Positions 6,908 through 15,597 of a DNA stretch of 17,224 bases are shown here, one piece after another; position 1 is the first letter of the stretch; every line of letters starts with the position of its first letter. The DNA comes from an uncultured Oscillospiraceae bacterium (lineage in GTDB: Bacteria > Bacillota > Clostridia > Oscillospirales > Oscillospiraceae): assembly GCA_905233785.1 (NCBI GenBank), contig CAJOCV010000014.1:1-17224 (forward strand), written 5' to 3'. The notes under the pieces are model-generated. The model ran no database searches and was not told where the DNA came from. It saw only the letters and a program-made list of their open reading frames with translations. Both the position numbers and the translations under genes were made by a program.

Positions 6908-6936
6908 TTTACCCGTTTTCCTGTATTTTGTAAAAT
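6908..6936 (+). promoter_or_regulatory. Promoter of the transporter/glycosidase operon
   Basis: TTTACC (6908-6913) and TAAAAT (6931-6936) are separated by 17 bases. The -35 is a poor match and the -10 a fair one, consistent with a promoter that needs an activator. The start near 6943 gives a leader of about 55 bases before the ATG at 6998. It faces away from the araC-family gene. Confidence 0.55.
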
Positions 6937-6949
6937 GGTCTCAGAAATC

Positions 6950-6971
6950 GCGGGTACGCTCAAAAACCCGC
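6950..6971 (+). promoter_or_regulatory. Small hairpin in the operon leader
   Basis: GCGGGT (6950-6955) pairs with ACCCGC (6966-6971) around a 10-base loop, a few bases after the predicted transcription start. A purine-rich ribosome binding site (AAAAAGGGGA, to 6990) follows. It may stabilise the 5' end or be incidental. No T-run follows, so it is not a terminator. Confidence 0.3.
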
Positions 6972-6997
6972 AAATAAGGAAAAAAGGGGATTATATC

Positions 6998-8515
6998 ATG
7001 GCAAAAGAAAGACTCACGCAAAGTCAGATCGACGGTGTTGACTACCGCCGCGCCAAACTCTGGCAGATCATCCTTGTCGCTTTTAACGCCTTCAACGGCA
7101 TGGCCGTGTATTTTCTGATCGGTCTTGCCAGCTACTCGGCCAGCATCGGCTACGGCATCGCAACCTTGGTAGTCGGCGGCCTGCTGACCTTCACCCGTAT
7201 TTTTGACGCTATCACCGACCCCTTGCTCGCGTTTGTCTACGACCGTTTCAACACCCCCTTCGGAAAGGTTCGTCCTCTGCTGTTCATCGGCTGGCTGATT
7301 CAGTGCATCGGTCTCCTGTGCCTGTTCAATCTGTTCTCCAGCAAAGGCCATGGCATCCCCGTGTTCCTGGCTTGCTACATGCTCTATGTCATCGGCTACA
7401 CCATCGTGAACATGACCGCACAGACCATCCCCGCGCTGATGACCAACGATCCGAAGCAGCGCCCCACCGTTGGCGTTTGGCAGACTGCCCTCAACTACAT
7501 CACACCGATGGCGCTGAACATCATCGTCTATACCAAGATCATGCCGGCGATGGGCGGCGGCTTCAACCAGGATTTCCTGAACGTCGTCTGCTGGCTGTGC
7601 ATCGGTATTGCCTTTGTCGGAGTCGTTCTCGTCAGCATTGGTGTTTCTGAGTACGACAGGCCCGAGAACTTCAGGGGCATCGGCAAGACTGAGCGCCTCA
7701 AGCTCAAGGACATGGTCGACGTGCTTAGCCACAATAAGCCGTTGCAGAGCTATATCATATCCGCCTCCTCCGACAAGATCGCCCAGCAGGCCGCTGCCGC
7801 CTCCATCGTCAGCACGATGCTCAACGGCATCCTGATCGGCAATATGGGCCTGGCGACCACGCTGAGCATGATCGGAATGTTCCCCTCCATCCTCTTCGCC
7901 ATCATCGGCGCGCGCTACGCCGGCAAGCACGGCAACAAGGAGTCCATCGTGGCCTGGACCCGCTACAGCATCTATGCCAACATCGCCATGATTGTGTTCT
8001 TCATTATCACGAAGTATACTGTCGGTACCACGGCGATCTCCGCTTCCCTGGTTTTCAAGGTCATCTTTGTTGTCCTGACCTTCACCGTCAACGGTTTCGC
8101 CATGGGCGTCACCACTGCCAACACTGGCTTTATGGCCGACATCATCGACTTTGAGCTGGACCGCAACGGCAAATACATCCCCGCCGTTGTGACCGGCACC
8201 TATAGTCTGGTGGACAAGATTGTGTCCTCCTTCTCCGCTGCAATCGCTACCGGGTGCGTTGCCCTCATTGGATATACTACCACCATGCCCCAGCCCACTG
8301 ACCCGCAGACGGACGGCGTCTTCTGGATGACCATGTTCCTGCGCTACGGTCTGGCAGTCTTGGGCTTCATCTGCACGCTGCTGGCCATGCGCGGCTGCAA
8401 GCTCGGCAAGGCCGAGATGGTCGAGGTGCAGAAGCGCATCGCCGACAAGAAGGCTGAGGCTCAGGCCGAGCTCTTTGAGGAAGAACTGCATAAGGGAGAT
8501 CCGAAAAATGCGTAA
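6998..8515 (+). CDS. GPH-family (MelB-like) cation-coupled sugar or glycoside symporter, 505 aa
   Basis: First gene of the six-gene operon and its only transport protein. About twelve hydrophobic segments span residues 22-465. The TM2 signature RIFDAITDP holds D70 and D74, which align with the MelB cation-binding aspartates 55 and 59. GKVRPLL follows in the loop. These residues support Na+ or H+ symport of a sugar or glycoside across the inner membrane. The ATG at 6998 has GGGGA 7 bases upstream; an in-frame start at 6935 would lie within the promoter -10 and is rejected. A helical, Glu/Lys-rich tail occupies the last 40 residues. Its final 8 bases overlap the next gene. Since no neighbouring hydrolase has a signal peptide, it presumably imports the intact glycoside; the substrate is inferred only from those enzymes. 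Confidence 0.95.
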   Translation: MAKERLTQSQIDGVDYRRAKLWQIILVAFNAFNGMAVYFLIGLASYSASIGYGIATLVVGGLLTFTRIFDAITDPLLAFVYDRFNTPFGKVRPLLFIGWLIQCIGLLCLFNLFSSKGHGIPVFLACYMLYVIGYTIVNMTAQTIPALMTNDPKQRPTVGVWQTALNYITPMALNIIVYTKIMPAMGGGFNQDFLNVVCWLCIGIAFVGVVLVSIGVSEYDRPENFRGIGKTERLKLKDMVDVLSHNKPLQSYIISASSDKIAQQAAAASIVSTMLNGILIGNMGLATTLSMIGMFPSILFAIIGARYAGKHGNKESIVAWTRYSIYANIAMIVFFIITKYTVGTTAISASLVFKVIFVVLTFTVNGFAMGVTTANTGFMADIIDFELDRNGKYIPAVVTGTYSLVDKIVSSFSAAIATGCVALIGYTTTMPQPTDPQTDGVFWMTMFLRYGLAVLGFICTLLAMRGCKLGKAEMVEVQKRIADKKAEAQAELFEEELHKGDPKNA

Positions 8516-10694
8516 GATCACAACTCTCACCGAGGGATGGCGCTTCTTAAAAGCCGCCATCCCCGCGGCGCAAGCCGTGGAATTTGCCGCCCGGGGCGAG
8601 GCGGTCACGCTGCCGCACACCTGGAACGCCATCGACGGGCAGGACGGCGGCAACGATTATCACCGCGGAACATGCTGGTATGTGCGGGAGCTTTCGGCGG
8701 AAGAAACCGCGGGGGAGCGCCTGTTTCTCGAAGTAAACGGCGCCGCCATGACGGCGGAGGTGTGGTTCAACGGCGAAAAGCTCATCCGCCACGAGGGCGG
8801 CTACTCCGCCTTCCGCGTCGAGCTGACGGAGAAGCTTCAGGAGAAGAACATCCTTGCGATCTCCGTCAATAACGAGGACAACACCACGGTCTACCCGCAG
8901 AAGGCGGACTTCACCTTCTACGGCGGATTGTACCGGGATGTGAAGCTGATCGCTGTCCCGGCGGAGCATTTTGAGCTTCTCAAGGACGGAACACCCGGCA
9001 TCAAGGTCACGCCTGTGGTCGATCTGGAAAAGATGACCGCCACCATCACGGTGGAGACCTGGCACAACGCCCAATCGGTTGACATAACTATTAATGGCGA
9101 GACAAAGACTGTCGAGCGCTGCGCAGAGTTCGTGATCGAGAATGTCCATCTCTGGGACGGCGTGGACGATCCGTATCTCTATACCGCCACGGCGAAGCTT
9201 CCCTCCGGAGACGAGGTTTCGACCCGGTTCGGCTGCCGTGTCTTTGCCTGCGATCCCGAGAAGGGCTTCTTTCTCAACGGCAGAAGCTACCCGCTTCGCG
9301 GCGTAAGCCGCCACCAGGATCTCAAGGGCAAGGGCAACGCCCTCAGCTATGAAGATCACGCGGCGGACATGGCCATCATCCGCGAGCTTGGCGCGAACAC
9401 CCTGCGCCTTGCCCACTATCAGCACGCGCAGGAATTCTACGATCTCTGCGATGAAAACGGCATCGTGGTCTGGGCGGAGATCCCCTATATCACCATGCAT
9501 ATGCAGAACGCCCGGCAGAACACGCTCGACCAGATGCGCGAACTCATTACCCAGTGCTATAACCACCCCTGTATCGCGGTGTGGGGGCTCTCTAACGAGA
9601 TCACCGCCGCGAGCGCTGTGAACGAGGAGCTGCTGGAAAACCACAGGGCGCTCAACGAGCTGTGCCACCGTATGGACAAGACCAGACTCACCACCATGGC
9701 CGACGTGTTCATGCTGGAGATCGAAAGCCCGATTCTCGAGATCCCCGACATCAACAGCTATAATCTCTACTTCGGCTGGTACCTCGGGGAGCTGGAGCAG
9801 ACGGACGAGTTTTTTGACGAGTATCACGCGAAGTACCCGGAGCGCGTCATCGGCTTTTCGGAGTACGGCGCGGACGCAAACCCCGCCTTCCACAGCAGCC
9901 ATCCCGAGAAGGGGGACTACACCGAGGAGTATCAGGCGCTCTACCATGAGCATATGCTCAAAATGATCGAGCAGCGCCCCTACCTTTGGGCGACGCACGT
10001 CTGGAACCTCTTCGACTTTGCCGCGGACGGGCGTGACGAGGGCGGCAAGCACGGCGAGAACCAGAAGGGACTTGTCACCTTTGACAGAAGTTTGCGCAAG
10101 GACGCCTTCTATCTCTACAAGGCCGCCTGGAACAAGACGGAAGCTTTCGTCCACCTCTGCGGAAAGCGTTATGTCAACCGCTGTGAGGAGGAGACCGAGA
10201 TCAAGGTCTATTCCAACCGGGAGGAAGTAACACTCTATGTGGACGGTACCAAGGTCGGCAGCCAGTCGGGCAAGACGGTTTTCCGCTTCCGCATCCCGCT
10301 GCTGGGCGAGCATCTGATCCGCGCCGAGGCGGGGGATGTGAGCGATACGATGTGCATCCGCCGCGTCTCCGAGCCGGACGAGAGCTATCTCTTCAACAAG
10401 GCCGCGGCCTCGGTCACCAACTGGTTTGACGCGGACGACATTGACCCGAGCTGCTTCTCCATCAATGACACCCTGGGCGAGATCCGTCAGCACCCGCAGG
10501 CGGGCGCGATCGTGGACGCGATGATGGCCAAGGGCGCCTCCGAGCGCGGGGACGTGGCTGACGCGGTGAAGGATAACCCCGCGCTGCAGCGTATGATGGG
10601 GCGCATGACCATGCTGAGCCTTCTCAAGCAGGGCGGTGCGGACGAAGAGAGCATCAAGCAGCTAAACCGCATCTTGCAGGGGATCAAAAAATGA
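8508..10694 (+). CDS. Glycoside hydrolase family 2 (beta-galactosidase/beta-glucuronidase-type), 728 aa
   Basis: Cytoplasmic exo-acting beta-glycosidase. The order is a sugar-binding jelly-roll (about 1-155, GWRFLK, LPHTWN), an Ig-like domain (about 160-250) and a TIM barrel (about 255-540). The acid/base is Glu364 in VWGLSNEI and the nucleophile Glu452 in GFSEYGAD, both intact. ENQKGLVTFDR near the barrel end is typical of the family. A further Ig-like domain is followed by a helical tail from about residue 650 (FSINDTLGEI onward). No signal peptide is visible. The ATG at 8508 was chosen because GGGA lies 10 bases upstream and homologous proteins begin near this Gly-Trp segment. It overlaps the transporter by 8 bases, and its own TGA overlaps the next ATG (ATGA). 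The specificity (galactose, glucuronate or other) cannot be settled from these motifs. Confidence 0.93.
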   Translation: MRKITTLTEGWRFLKAAIPAAQAVEFAARGEAVTLPHTWNAIDGQDGGNDYHRGTCWYVRELSAEETAGERLFLEVNGAAMTAEVWFNGEKLIRHEGGYSAFRVELTEKLQEKNILAISVNNEDNTTVYPQKADFTFYGGLYRDVKLIAVPAEHFELLKDGTPGIKVTPVVDLEKMTATITVETWHNAQSVDITINGETKTVERCAEFVIENVHLWDGVDDPYLYTATAKLPSGDEVSTRFGCRVFACDPEKGFFLNGRSYPLRGVSRHQDLKGKGNALSYEDHAADMAIIRELGANTLRLAHYQHAQEFYDLCDENGIVVWAEIPYITMHMQNARQNTLDQMRELITQCYNHPCIAVWGLSNEITAASAVNEELLENHRALNELCHRMDKTRLTTMADVFMLEIESPILEIPDINSYNLYFGWYLGELEQTDEFFDEYHAKYPERVIGFSEYGADANPAFHSSHPEKGDYTEEYQALYHEHMLKMIEQRPYLWATHVWNLFDFAADGRDEGGKHGENQKGLVTFDRSLRKDAFYLYKAAWNKTEAFVHLCGKRYVNRCEEETEIKVYSNREEVTLYVDGTKVGSQSGKTVFRFRIPLLGEHLIRAEAGDVSDTMCIRRVSEPDESYLFNKAAASVTNWFDADDIDPSCFSINDTLGEIRQHPQAGAIVDAMMAKGASERGDVADAVKDNPALQRMMGRMTMLSLLKQGGADEESIKQLNRILQGIKK

Positions 10695-11536
10695 AAAAAG
10701 CCGTACAACAGATCATGCTGGGCACTGTGACCGGAAGCGAGTCACAGGCTCGGGAGACTTTACGCAGAATCAAGGCCGCCGGTTACGACGGCCTTGAGCT
10801 CAATCGCTTTATGATCCACCCAAGCTCCCTGATGCTGCGCCTGATGACCCGCGCGGCCGGCATGCCCACCGGCAACGGCGGCAAGCTCGACTGGCATGCG
10901 CTGCTGGGTGAGAGCGGGCTTTCGGTCGTCAGCCTGCACGCGGATCTCGGTTTCTTGGAGCGGGAGCCGGACACTGTTATTGAGGAGGCCAAAAGCTTCG
11001 GCACGAACAAGGTGGTCATCACCGGGATGTACCGCTTCGACTACGGCGACGAGAACACGGTGCGCGAGCTTGCCAAACGCCTCAACGCGGCGGGGGAGAA
11101 GCTGAGCGCCGCGGGACTGTCGCTTTTCTACCACAACCACAATGTGGAGCTTTTGCAGGTAAAGCCCGGGCTTCGCGCCTTTGATGTGCTGATCGGGGAC
11201 ACGGATAGTCGTTATGTAAACTTCGAGTTTGACAGCTACTGGTTTACCGACGGCGGCGCGGACGCGAAGACCTGGATGCGAACGCTCGGAAAGCGCATGA
11301 AGCTGTGGCACGTCACCGATCGCGGCAGCCGTCAGTCAGGCCCTGCCATGACGCCCATCCTCAAGGCTGACAGCGTGGAGCTTGGCACGGGCAATATGGA
11401 TCTGTCCGGCCTGAAGGAGATCGCCCTGCAAAACGGCGTGGAGGCCGTGGTGCTGGAAAGCCACAAGAACTGGATCGACAAAGACCCGGTCAAGAGTCTG
11501 GAAGTCAGCGCAAAATGGCTGAAGGAGAACTGCTGA
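10691..11536 (+). CDS. Sugar phosphate isomerase/epimerase-like TIM-barrel protein (AP endonuclease 2 / xylose isomerase-like superfamily)
   Basis: A 281-residue single TIM barrel of the superfamily that includes IolE, hydroxypyruvate isomerase and keto-sugar epimerases. Candidate divalent-metal ligands sit in the expected order: Glu153 (in YHNHNVEL), Asp181 (FEFDSYW), His207 (LWHVTDRG) and Glu256 (VLESHKNW). The start motif KKAVQQIMLGTVTG and GYDGLELNRF resemble the first barrel strands. The ATG overlaps the upstream GH2 stop as ATGA. GH78 follows after one base. Enclosed by glycosidases, it probably acts on a released hexose or pentose, on an oxidised (keto) sugar, or on the intact glycoside; which one is unknown. 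No Gfo/Idh dehydrogenase, the usual partner in keto-glycoside routes, is in the window. Assignment to the superfamily is firm, function is not. Confidence 0.85.
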   Translation: MKKAVQQIMLGTVTGSESQARETLRRIKAAGYDGLELNRFMIHPSSLMLRLMTRAAGMPTGNGGKLDWHALLGESGLSVVSLHADLGFLEREPDTVIEEAKSFGTNKVVITGMYRFDYGDENTVRELAKRLNAAGEKLSAAGLSLFYHNHNVELLQVKPGLRAFDVLIGDTDSRYVNFEFDSYWFTDGGADAKTWMRTLGKRMKLWHVTDRGSRQSGPAMTPILKADSVELGTGNMDLSGLKEIALQNGVEAVVLESHKNWIDKDPVKSLEVSAKWLKENC

Positions 11537-11537
11537 G

Positions 11538-13799
11538 ATGAGCCTGCTGCAAAACAGAATGCCCGCACAGTGGCGGGCAAAATGGATCGACCCGGAGATC
11601 AGCCGCGACAAGGACGTACGCCAGCCCGCTTCGGTGCTGCGCCGCCGCTTCACGGTCGAACAGACGGAGAATGCGATTCTCTACATCACCTGCCACGGTC
11701 TCTATGAGGCGGTGCTCAACGGCAGACGCGTGGGCGATTTTGTCCTCGCCCCCGGCACGGGGGACTACAACCAGCGCCTCACCGTACAGGCTTACGACGT
11801 TTCCGAGCTGCTCCGCGTCGGGGAGAATGAGCTGAGCGTCACCTTGGGTGACGGCTGGTATCGCGGCAGCGTCGGCATCGACGGCCTGCGAAACTACTTC
11901 GGCTCTGACCTTGCGCTGCTGTGCCAGCTCGAGATCGACGGAGCATGCGCCGTCGCCTCGGACGAGCGCTGGGAAGCCAGCCAGCAGGGGCCGCTGCGCG
12001 AAAACGACCTGGAGCTGGGGGAGCGCTATGACGCACGGCGGGAAACGGTCACCGAATGGCACCCGGTTACGGTGATGGGCTTTGGCCTCGAAAACCTCGC
12101 GCCGACGGAGAGCGTCCCGATTTTGGAGCAGGAACGCTTTGCGGGGAAGCTTCTCAAGACCCCGAACGGCGAGACGGTCATCGACTTTGGGCAGAACCTC
12201 GCGGGCTATACCGAAATCCGCGTGACCGCGAAAGCCGGGCAGCGCATCACGCTATGGCACGGGGAAACGCTGGATGAAAACGGGAACTTCACCCAATCGA
12301 ACTTTGACCCCGGTGAGCGCAACAAAAACGGCGGCATCCCGCAGAAGCTCGAATACATCTGCAAGGACGGGGAGAACGTCTACAAGCCGCGCTTTGCGAT
12401 CTTCGGCTTCCGCTACGCCAAGGTGGAGACGGACATTGACCTGTCAAGCGCGAGCTTTACCGCCGTCGCCGTCTATTCCCAGATGCCGCAGACCGGCTTT
12501 TTCACCTGCGGCAACGCCGACGTGAACCGGCTCTTTCTCAACAGCCTTTGGAGCATGCGCTCCAACTTCTGTGACATCCCCACCGACTGCCCTACCCGCG
12601 AGCGCGCGGGCTGGACAGGGGACGCGGGCGCTTTCGCGCCGACGGCGGTTTATCTTGCCGACTGCTACGCGGTTTTGCGCAAGTGGCTGGGCGAGTGCCG
12701 CATGGCACAGGGCGAGGACGGGCTGGTGAAGAACATCGCCCCGGCAAACTACGCCGACGGCATGATCTCCAAGCTTCTGCAGGGCTCCGCCGGCTGGGGC
12801 GACGCCTGCGTGCTGGTGCCCTGGGCGCTGTATGAGGCTTACGGGAAAAAGGAGATTCTGGAAGAGAACTACGACATGATGTGCCGCTGGCTGGCTTTTT
12901 GCGAAAAACGCGCGCAGAAAACAAGGCCGCAGAATCTCTTGAATCCCTACAAAAAATACCTCGTGGACGAGGGCTTCCACTTCGGCGAGTGGTGCCAGCC
13001 GGATGTGGACAATGGCGAGGCCATGAAAAAGACCATGATGCTCGGCGCGCCGGAGGTCGCCACGGCCTATTATTTCAAGTCCGCGTCCCTGCTTGCAAAA
13101 ATCGCAGAGATCCTGGAAAAACCCGAGGACGCGAAGTGTTATACCGCCATCGCCGAAAACGCGAAAAAAGCCTATCGACACTGCTGCACCAAAAATGGTA
13201 GAATAGAATCAGACCGGCAATGCGAATACGTCCGTCCCATCGCCTTCGGGCTGCTGGAAGGGGACGAGGTGCAAAAGGCCGCCGACACGCTCAATGACCT
13301 GGTGATGAAAAACGGTTTTCATCTCAATACCGGCTTTCTCTCCACGCCCGATCTCTGCCGGGTGCTTTCCGATCACGGGCACGGCGACACCGCCTACAAG
13401 CTGCTTCTGCAGCCTGAGTGCCCCGGCTGGCTCTACGCCGTGAAGAAGGGCGCGACCACGATCTGGGAGACCTGGGACGGCGTGCGAGAGGACGGCACGG
13501 TACACGATTCGCTCAACCACTATTCCTACGGCGCGATCTCCGGCTGGCTTTTTGACGGGGTCTGCGGCATCCGCCTGCGCGAAGGAAAGCTCACGCTCAA
13601 GCCCTGCCCGAACGCAGCCCTTGGCTATGCCAGGGCGGAGTGGCGCTCGCCCGTGGGAACGATCAAGAGCGCCTGGGAGTACCGGGACGGCAAGCTGGTC
13701 TTTGACTTTCTGACCCCGATCGCGGCAACGATCACGCTGCCGAACGGGGAGACAAAATCTGTACCTGCGGGGGAGTACCACGATGAAATTCTTCTGTAA
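11538..13799 (+). CDS. Alpha-L-rhamnosidase, glycoside hydrolase family 78, 753 aa
   Basis: Hydrolyses terminal alpha-L-rhamnose from glycosides. Layout: Bac_rhamnosid_N-like beta domain (about 15-165, with LGDGWYRGSVG), a second beta domain (about 205-300, VIDFGQNLAGY), an (alpha/alpha)6 catalytic barrel (about 305-650) and a C-terminal beta domain to 753. The catalytic signature DCPTRERAGWTGD is at 350-362, putting the general acid at Glu355. HFGEW (Glu484) and TTIWETWDG (Glu644, candidate base) follow, then SLNHYSYGAI. All key residues appear present. No signal peptide is seen, so it works in the cytoplasm. The ATG lies one base after the isomerase stop, with AAGGAGA 9 bases upstream. Its end overlaps the next gene by 17 bases. 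The left-edge gene resembles the C-terminus of a second enzyme of this kind. Confidence 0.95.
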   Translation: MSLLQNRMPAQWRAKWIDPEISRDKDVRQPASVLRRRFTVEQTENAILYITCHGLYEAVLNGRRVGDFVLAPGTGDYNQRLTVQAYDVSELLRVGENELSVTLGDGWYRGSVGIDGLRNYFGSDLALLCQLEIDGACAVASDERWEASQQGPLRENDLELGERYDARRETVTEWHPVTVMGFGLENLAPTESVPILEQERFAGKLLKTPNGETVIDFGQNLAGYTEIRVTAKAGQRITLWHGETLDENGNFTQSNFDPGERNKNGGIPQKLEYICKDGENVYKPRFAIFGFRYAKVETDIDLSSASFTAVAVYSQMPQTGFFTCGNADVNRLFLNSLWSMRSNFCDIPTDCPTRERAGWTGDAGAFAPTAVYLADCYAVLRKWLGECRMAQGEDGLVKNIAPANYADGMISKLLQGSAGWGDACVLVPWALYEAYGKKEILEENYDMMCRWLAFCEKRAQKTRPQNLLNPYKKYLVDEGFHFGEWCQPDVDNGEAMKKTMMLGAPEVATAYYFKSASLLAKIAEILEKPEDAKCYTAIAENAKKAYRHCCTKNGRIESDRQCEYVRPIAFGLLEGDEVQKAADTLNDLVMKNGFHLNTGFLSTPDLCRVLSDHGHGDTAYKLLLQPECPGWLYAVKKGATTIWETWDGVREDGTVHDSLNHYSYGAISGWLFDGVCGIRLREGKLTLKPCPNAALGYARAEWRSPVGTIKSAWEYRDGKLVFDFLTPIAATITLPNGETKSVPAGEYHDEILL

Positions 13800-15585
13800 T
13801 CCGCTTAACGTCAACTACCGTTATCAGTTCAACGCCGATCCGCGCCGTCATGGCGAGCTTCAGATCTGCCGCGAGGCCGCCGACCCCTCCATGATCCTCT
13901 TCAAGGGGCGCTACTACATCTTCGCGTCCATGACCCTCGGCGTCTGGGTGTCGGACGATCTCGCGCACTGGGAAAACCACCGCCTGCCCGACACGCTGCC
14001 CCTCTACGACTACGCGCCGGACGTGCGCGTGATCGGGGACTGGGTGTATTTCTGCGCCTCCTCGCGGGATTATAACTGCGACCGCTGGCGCACGCAGGAT
14101 ATTTTGAACGGCCCCTATGAGAAGCTGGAGGGGAATTTCCCCTTCTGGGACCCGAACCTGTTTCTCGATGACGACGGGCGCGTATACTTCTACTGGGGCT
14201 GCTCCAACGTGACGCCGATCTACGGCGTGGAGCTTGATCCCGAGACCATGAACCCGAAGACCGAGCCGAAGGCGCTCGTGGAGGGGCATCCCTTCGAGAT
14301 CGGCTATGAGCGTTTCGGGGAAAATAACAGCCTTTTCCCCGCGACGGAGGAGGAGATCGACGCGAAAGTGAAGGCCTTTCACGAGGCGCAGGGCATACCC
14401 GAGAGCATGATCCCCAAGGAGGTCATGCCCCTCATCCGCGGCATGTTCTCGAATCGTCCCTATATCGAGGGCGCGTGGATGGATAAGCACGAGGGGAAGT
14501 ATTATCTCCAGTACGCCGCCCCCGGCACGCAGTTTAATTGCTATTCGGACGGCGTGTATGTGTCGGACAGCCCCCTCGGCGCCTTTACGCTTGCCAAGAA
14601 CAACCCCTATTCCTACAAGCCCGGCGGCTTCCTGCCCGGCGCGGGACACGGTTCCACGATGGAGGACAAGGAAGGCACGCTCTGGCACACCGCCACCATG
14701 CGCATCTCCAAAAACCACGACTTTGAGCGCCGTGTGGGGCTTTGGCGCGCGGGCTTTGACGCCGACGGCGAGCTTTTCTGCAACCAGCGCTACGGTGACT
14801 GGCCGATGAACGTGGAGGAGCTGCAAAAAGATCCCTGGTGTGACCCAAAGTGGATGCTGCTGAGCGTCTGGAAACCGGTCACCGCGTCCTCTTCTATGCC
14901 CGGTCATGAGCCGGAATGCGCCTCGGAGGAAAACGTGCAGACCTGGTGGCGCGCGGCGTCCAACAGCCGGGACGAGTGGCTCAAGCTCGACTTGGGCGAA
15001 GTCCAGGATGTTCACGCCGTGCAGGTGAACTTTGCCGATGACAAGCTCGACATTCCCTGCCCCGGCGAAATCCGCCCCGGCTCCCAGGCGCGCTATATCG
15101 ACGAAGCGTCCCATGTCACGCAGTGGAAGCTTGAAGGCAGCACGGACGGCGAAAGCTGGTTTGTGATCGCGGACAAGTCCGAAGCGGAAAGCGACCTCAG
15201 CCACGATCTCGTGGTGAGCGAGGAGGGCTTTGCGGCGCGGTATCTGCGCCTGACCGACATGGCGGTTCCTTACGCGCAGAACCCCTGCGTGTCCGGCTTG
15301 CGCGTCTTTGGCCTCGGCCATGGCAAGAAGCCCCACGGCCCCCGCTACGCGGTGGAGCGTGTGGAGGAGCTCGATATGATGGTGGACATCAGCGATCAGC
15401 CGGACGCGCTGGGCTGGAACATCCTCTTCGGTGAGAGTCCGGACAAGCTCTACCACAGCTATATGGTCTTTGCCGCGGGGCCGCGCCGTGTCGGCGCGCT
15501 TATCAAGGGCAGGGACTACTATGTGCGCGTGGATGTGTTCAACGAAAACGGCATCACCGAAGGCGTGTGCATCAGATTACAGTAA
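13783..15585 (+). CDS. Glycoside hydrolase family 43 with F5/8-type and Fn3-like C-terminal domains, 600 aa
   Basis: A five-bladed propeller glycosidase, probably beta-xylosidase or alpha-L-arabinofuranosidase in type. The catalytic triad is visible: Asp34 (EAADPSM, base), Asp123 (FWDPNLF, pKa modulator) and Glu229 (YIEGAWM, acid). DYAPDVRVIGDWVYF is the usual second-blade motif. From about 357 to 512 lies a discoidin-like (F5/8 type C) sandwich with WWRAASNSRDEWLKLDLG, and from about 515 an Fn3-like domain ending FNENGITEGV. There is no signal peptide. GGGGGAG lies 8 bases before the ATG, and the gene begins within the last 17 bases of GH78 in another frame. The sugar specificity is not decidable. 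An F5/8 domain in an apparently cytoplasmic enzyme is notable, and may help oligosaccharide binding or dimerisation. Confidence 0.92.
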   Translation: MKFFCNPLNVNYRYQFNADPRRHGELQICREAADPSMILFKGRYYIFASMTLGVWVSDDLAHWENHRLPDTLPLYDYAPDVRVIGDWVYFCASSRDYNCDRWRTQDILNGPYEKLEGNFPFWDPNLFLDDDGRVYFYWGCSNVTPIYGVELDPETMNPKTEPKALVEGHPFEIGYERFGENNSLFPATEEEIDAKVKAFHEAQGIPESMIPKEVMPLIRGMFSNRPYIEGAWMDKHEGKYYLQYAAPGTQFNCYSDGVYVSDSPLGAFTLAKNNPYSYKPGGFLPGAGHGSTMEDKEGTLWHTATMRISKNHDFERRVGLWRAGFDADGELFCNQRYGDWPMNVEELQKDPWCDPKWMLLSVWKPVTASSSMPGHEPECASEENVQTWWRAASNSRDEWLKLDLGEVQDVHAVQVNFADDKLDIPCPGEIRPGSQARYIDEASHVTQWKLEGSTDGESWFVIADKSEAESDLSHDLVVSEEGFAARYLRLTDMAVPYAQNPCVSGLRVFGLGHGKKPHGPRYAVERVEELDMMVDISDQPDALGWNILFGESPDKLYHSYMVFAAGPRRVGALIKGRDYYVRVDVFNENGITEGVCIRLQ

Positions 15586-15597
15586 GGAGGCGCGGAT

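Noticed and set aside
6820..6963. 48-codon N-terminal extension of the AraC-family protein
   Set aside because: It would cover the gene's own promoter and the divergent operator region; the ATG at 6819 has a near-perfect ribosome binding site.
6935..6997. Earlier in-frame ATG for the second transporter
   Set aside because: It lies within the -10 element and upstream of the predicted transcription start.
8475..8507. Earlier in-frame ATG for the GH2 gene
   Set aside because: It would deepen the overlap with the transporter and add an Arg/Lys-rich leader; the ATG at 8508 has a spaced GGGA and starts close to the conserved GWRFLK.
10691..11536. Complete C-glycoside cleavage (Dgp-type) system
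   Set aside because: Only an isomerase-like barrel is present. The Gfo/Idh-type oxidoreductase and the small partner subunit needed for that pathway are not in the window.
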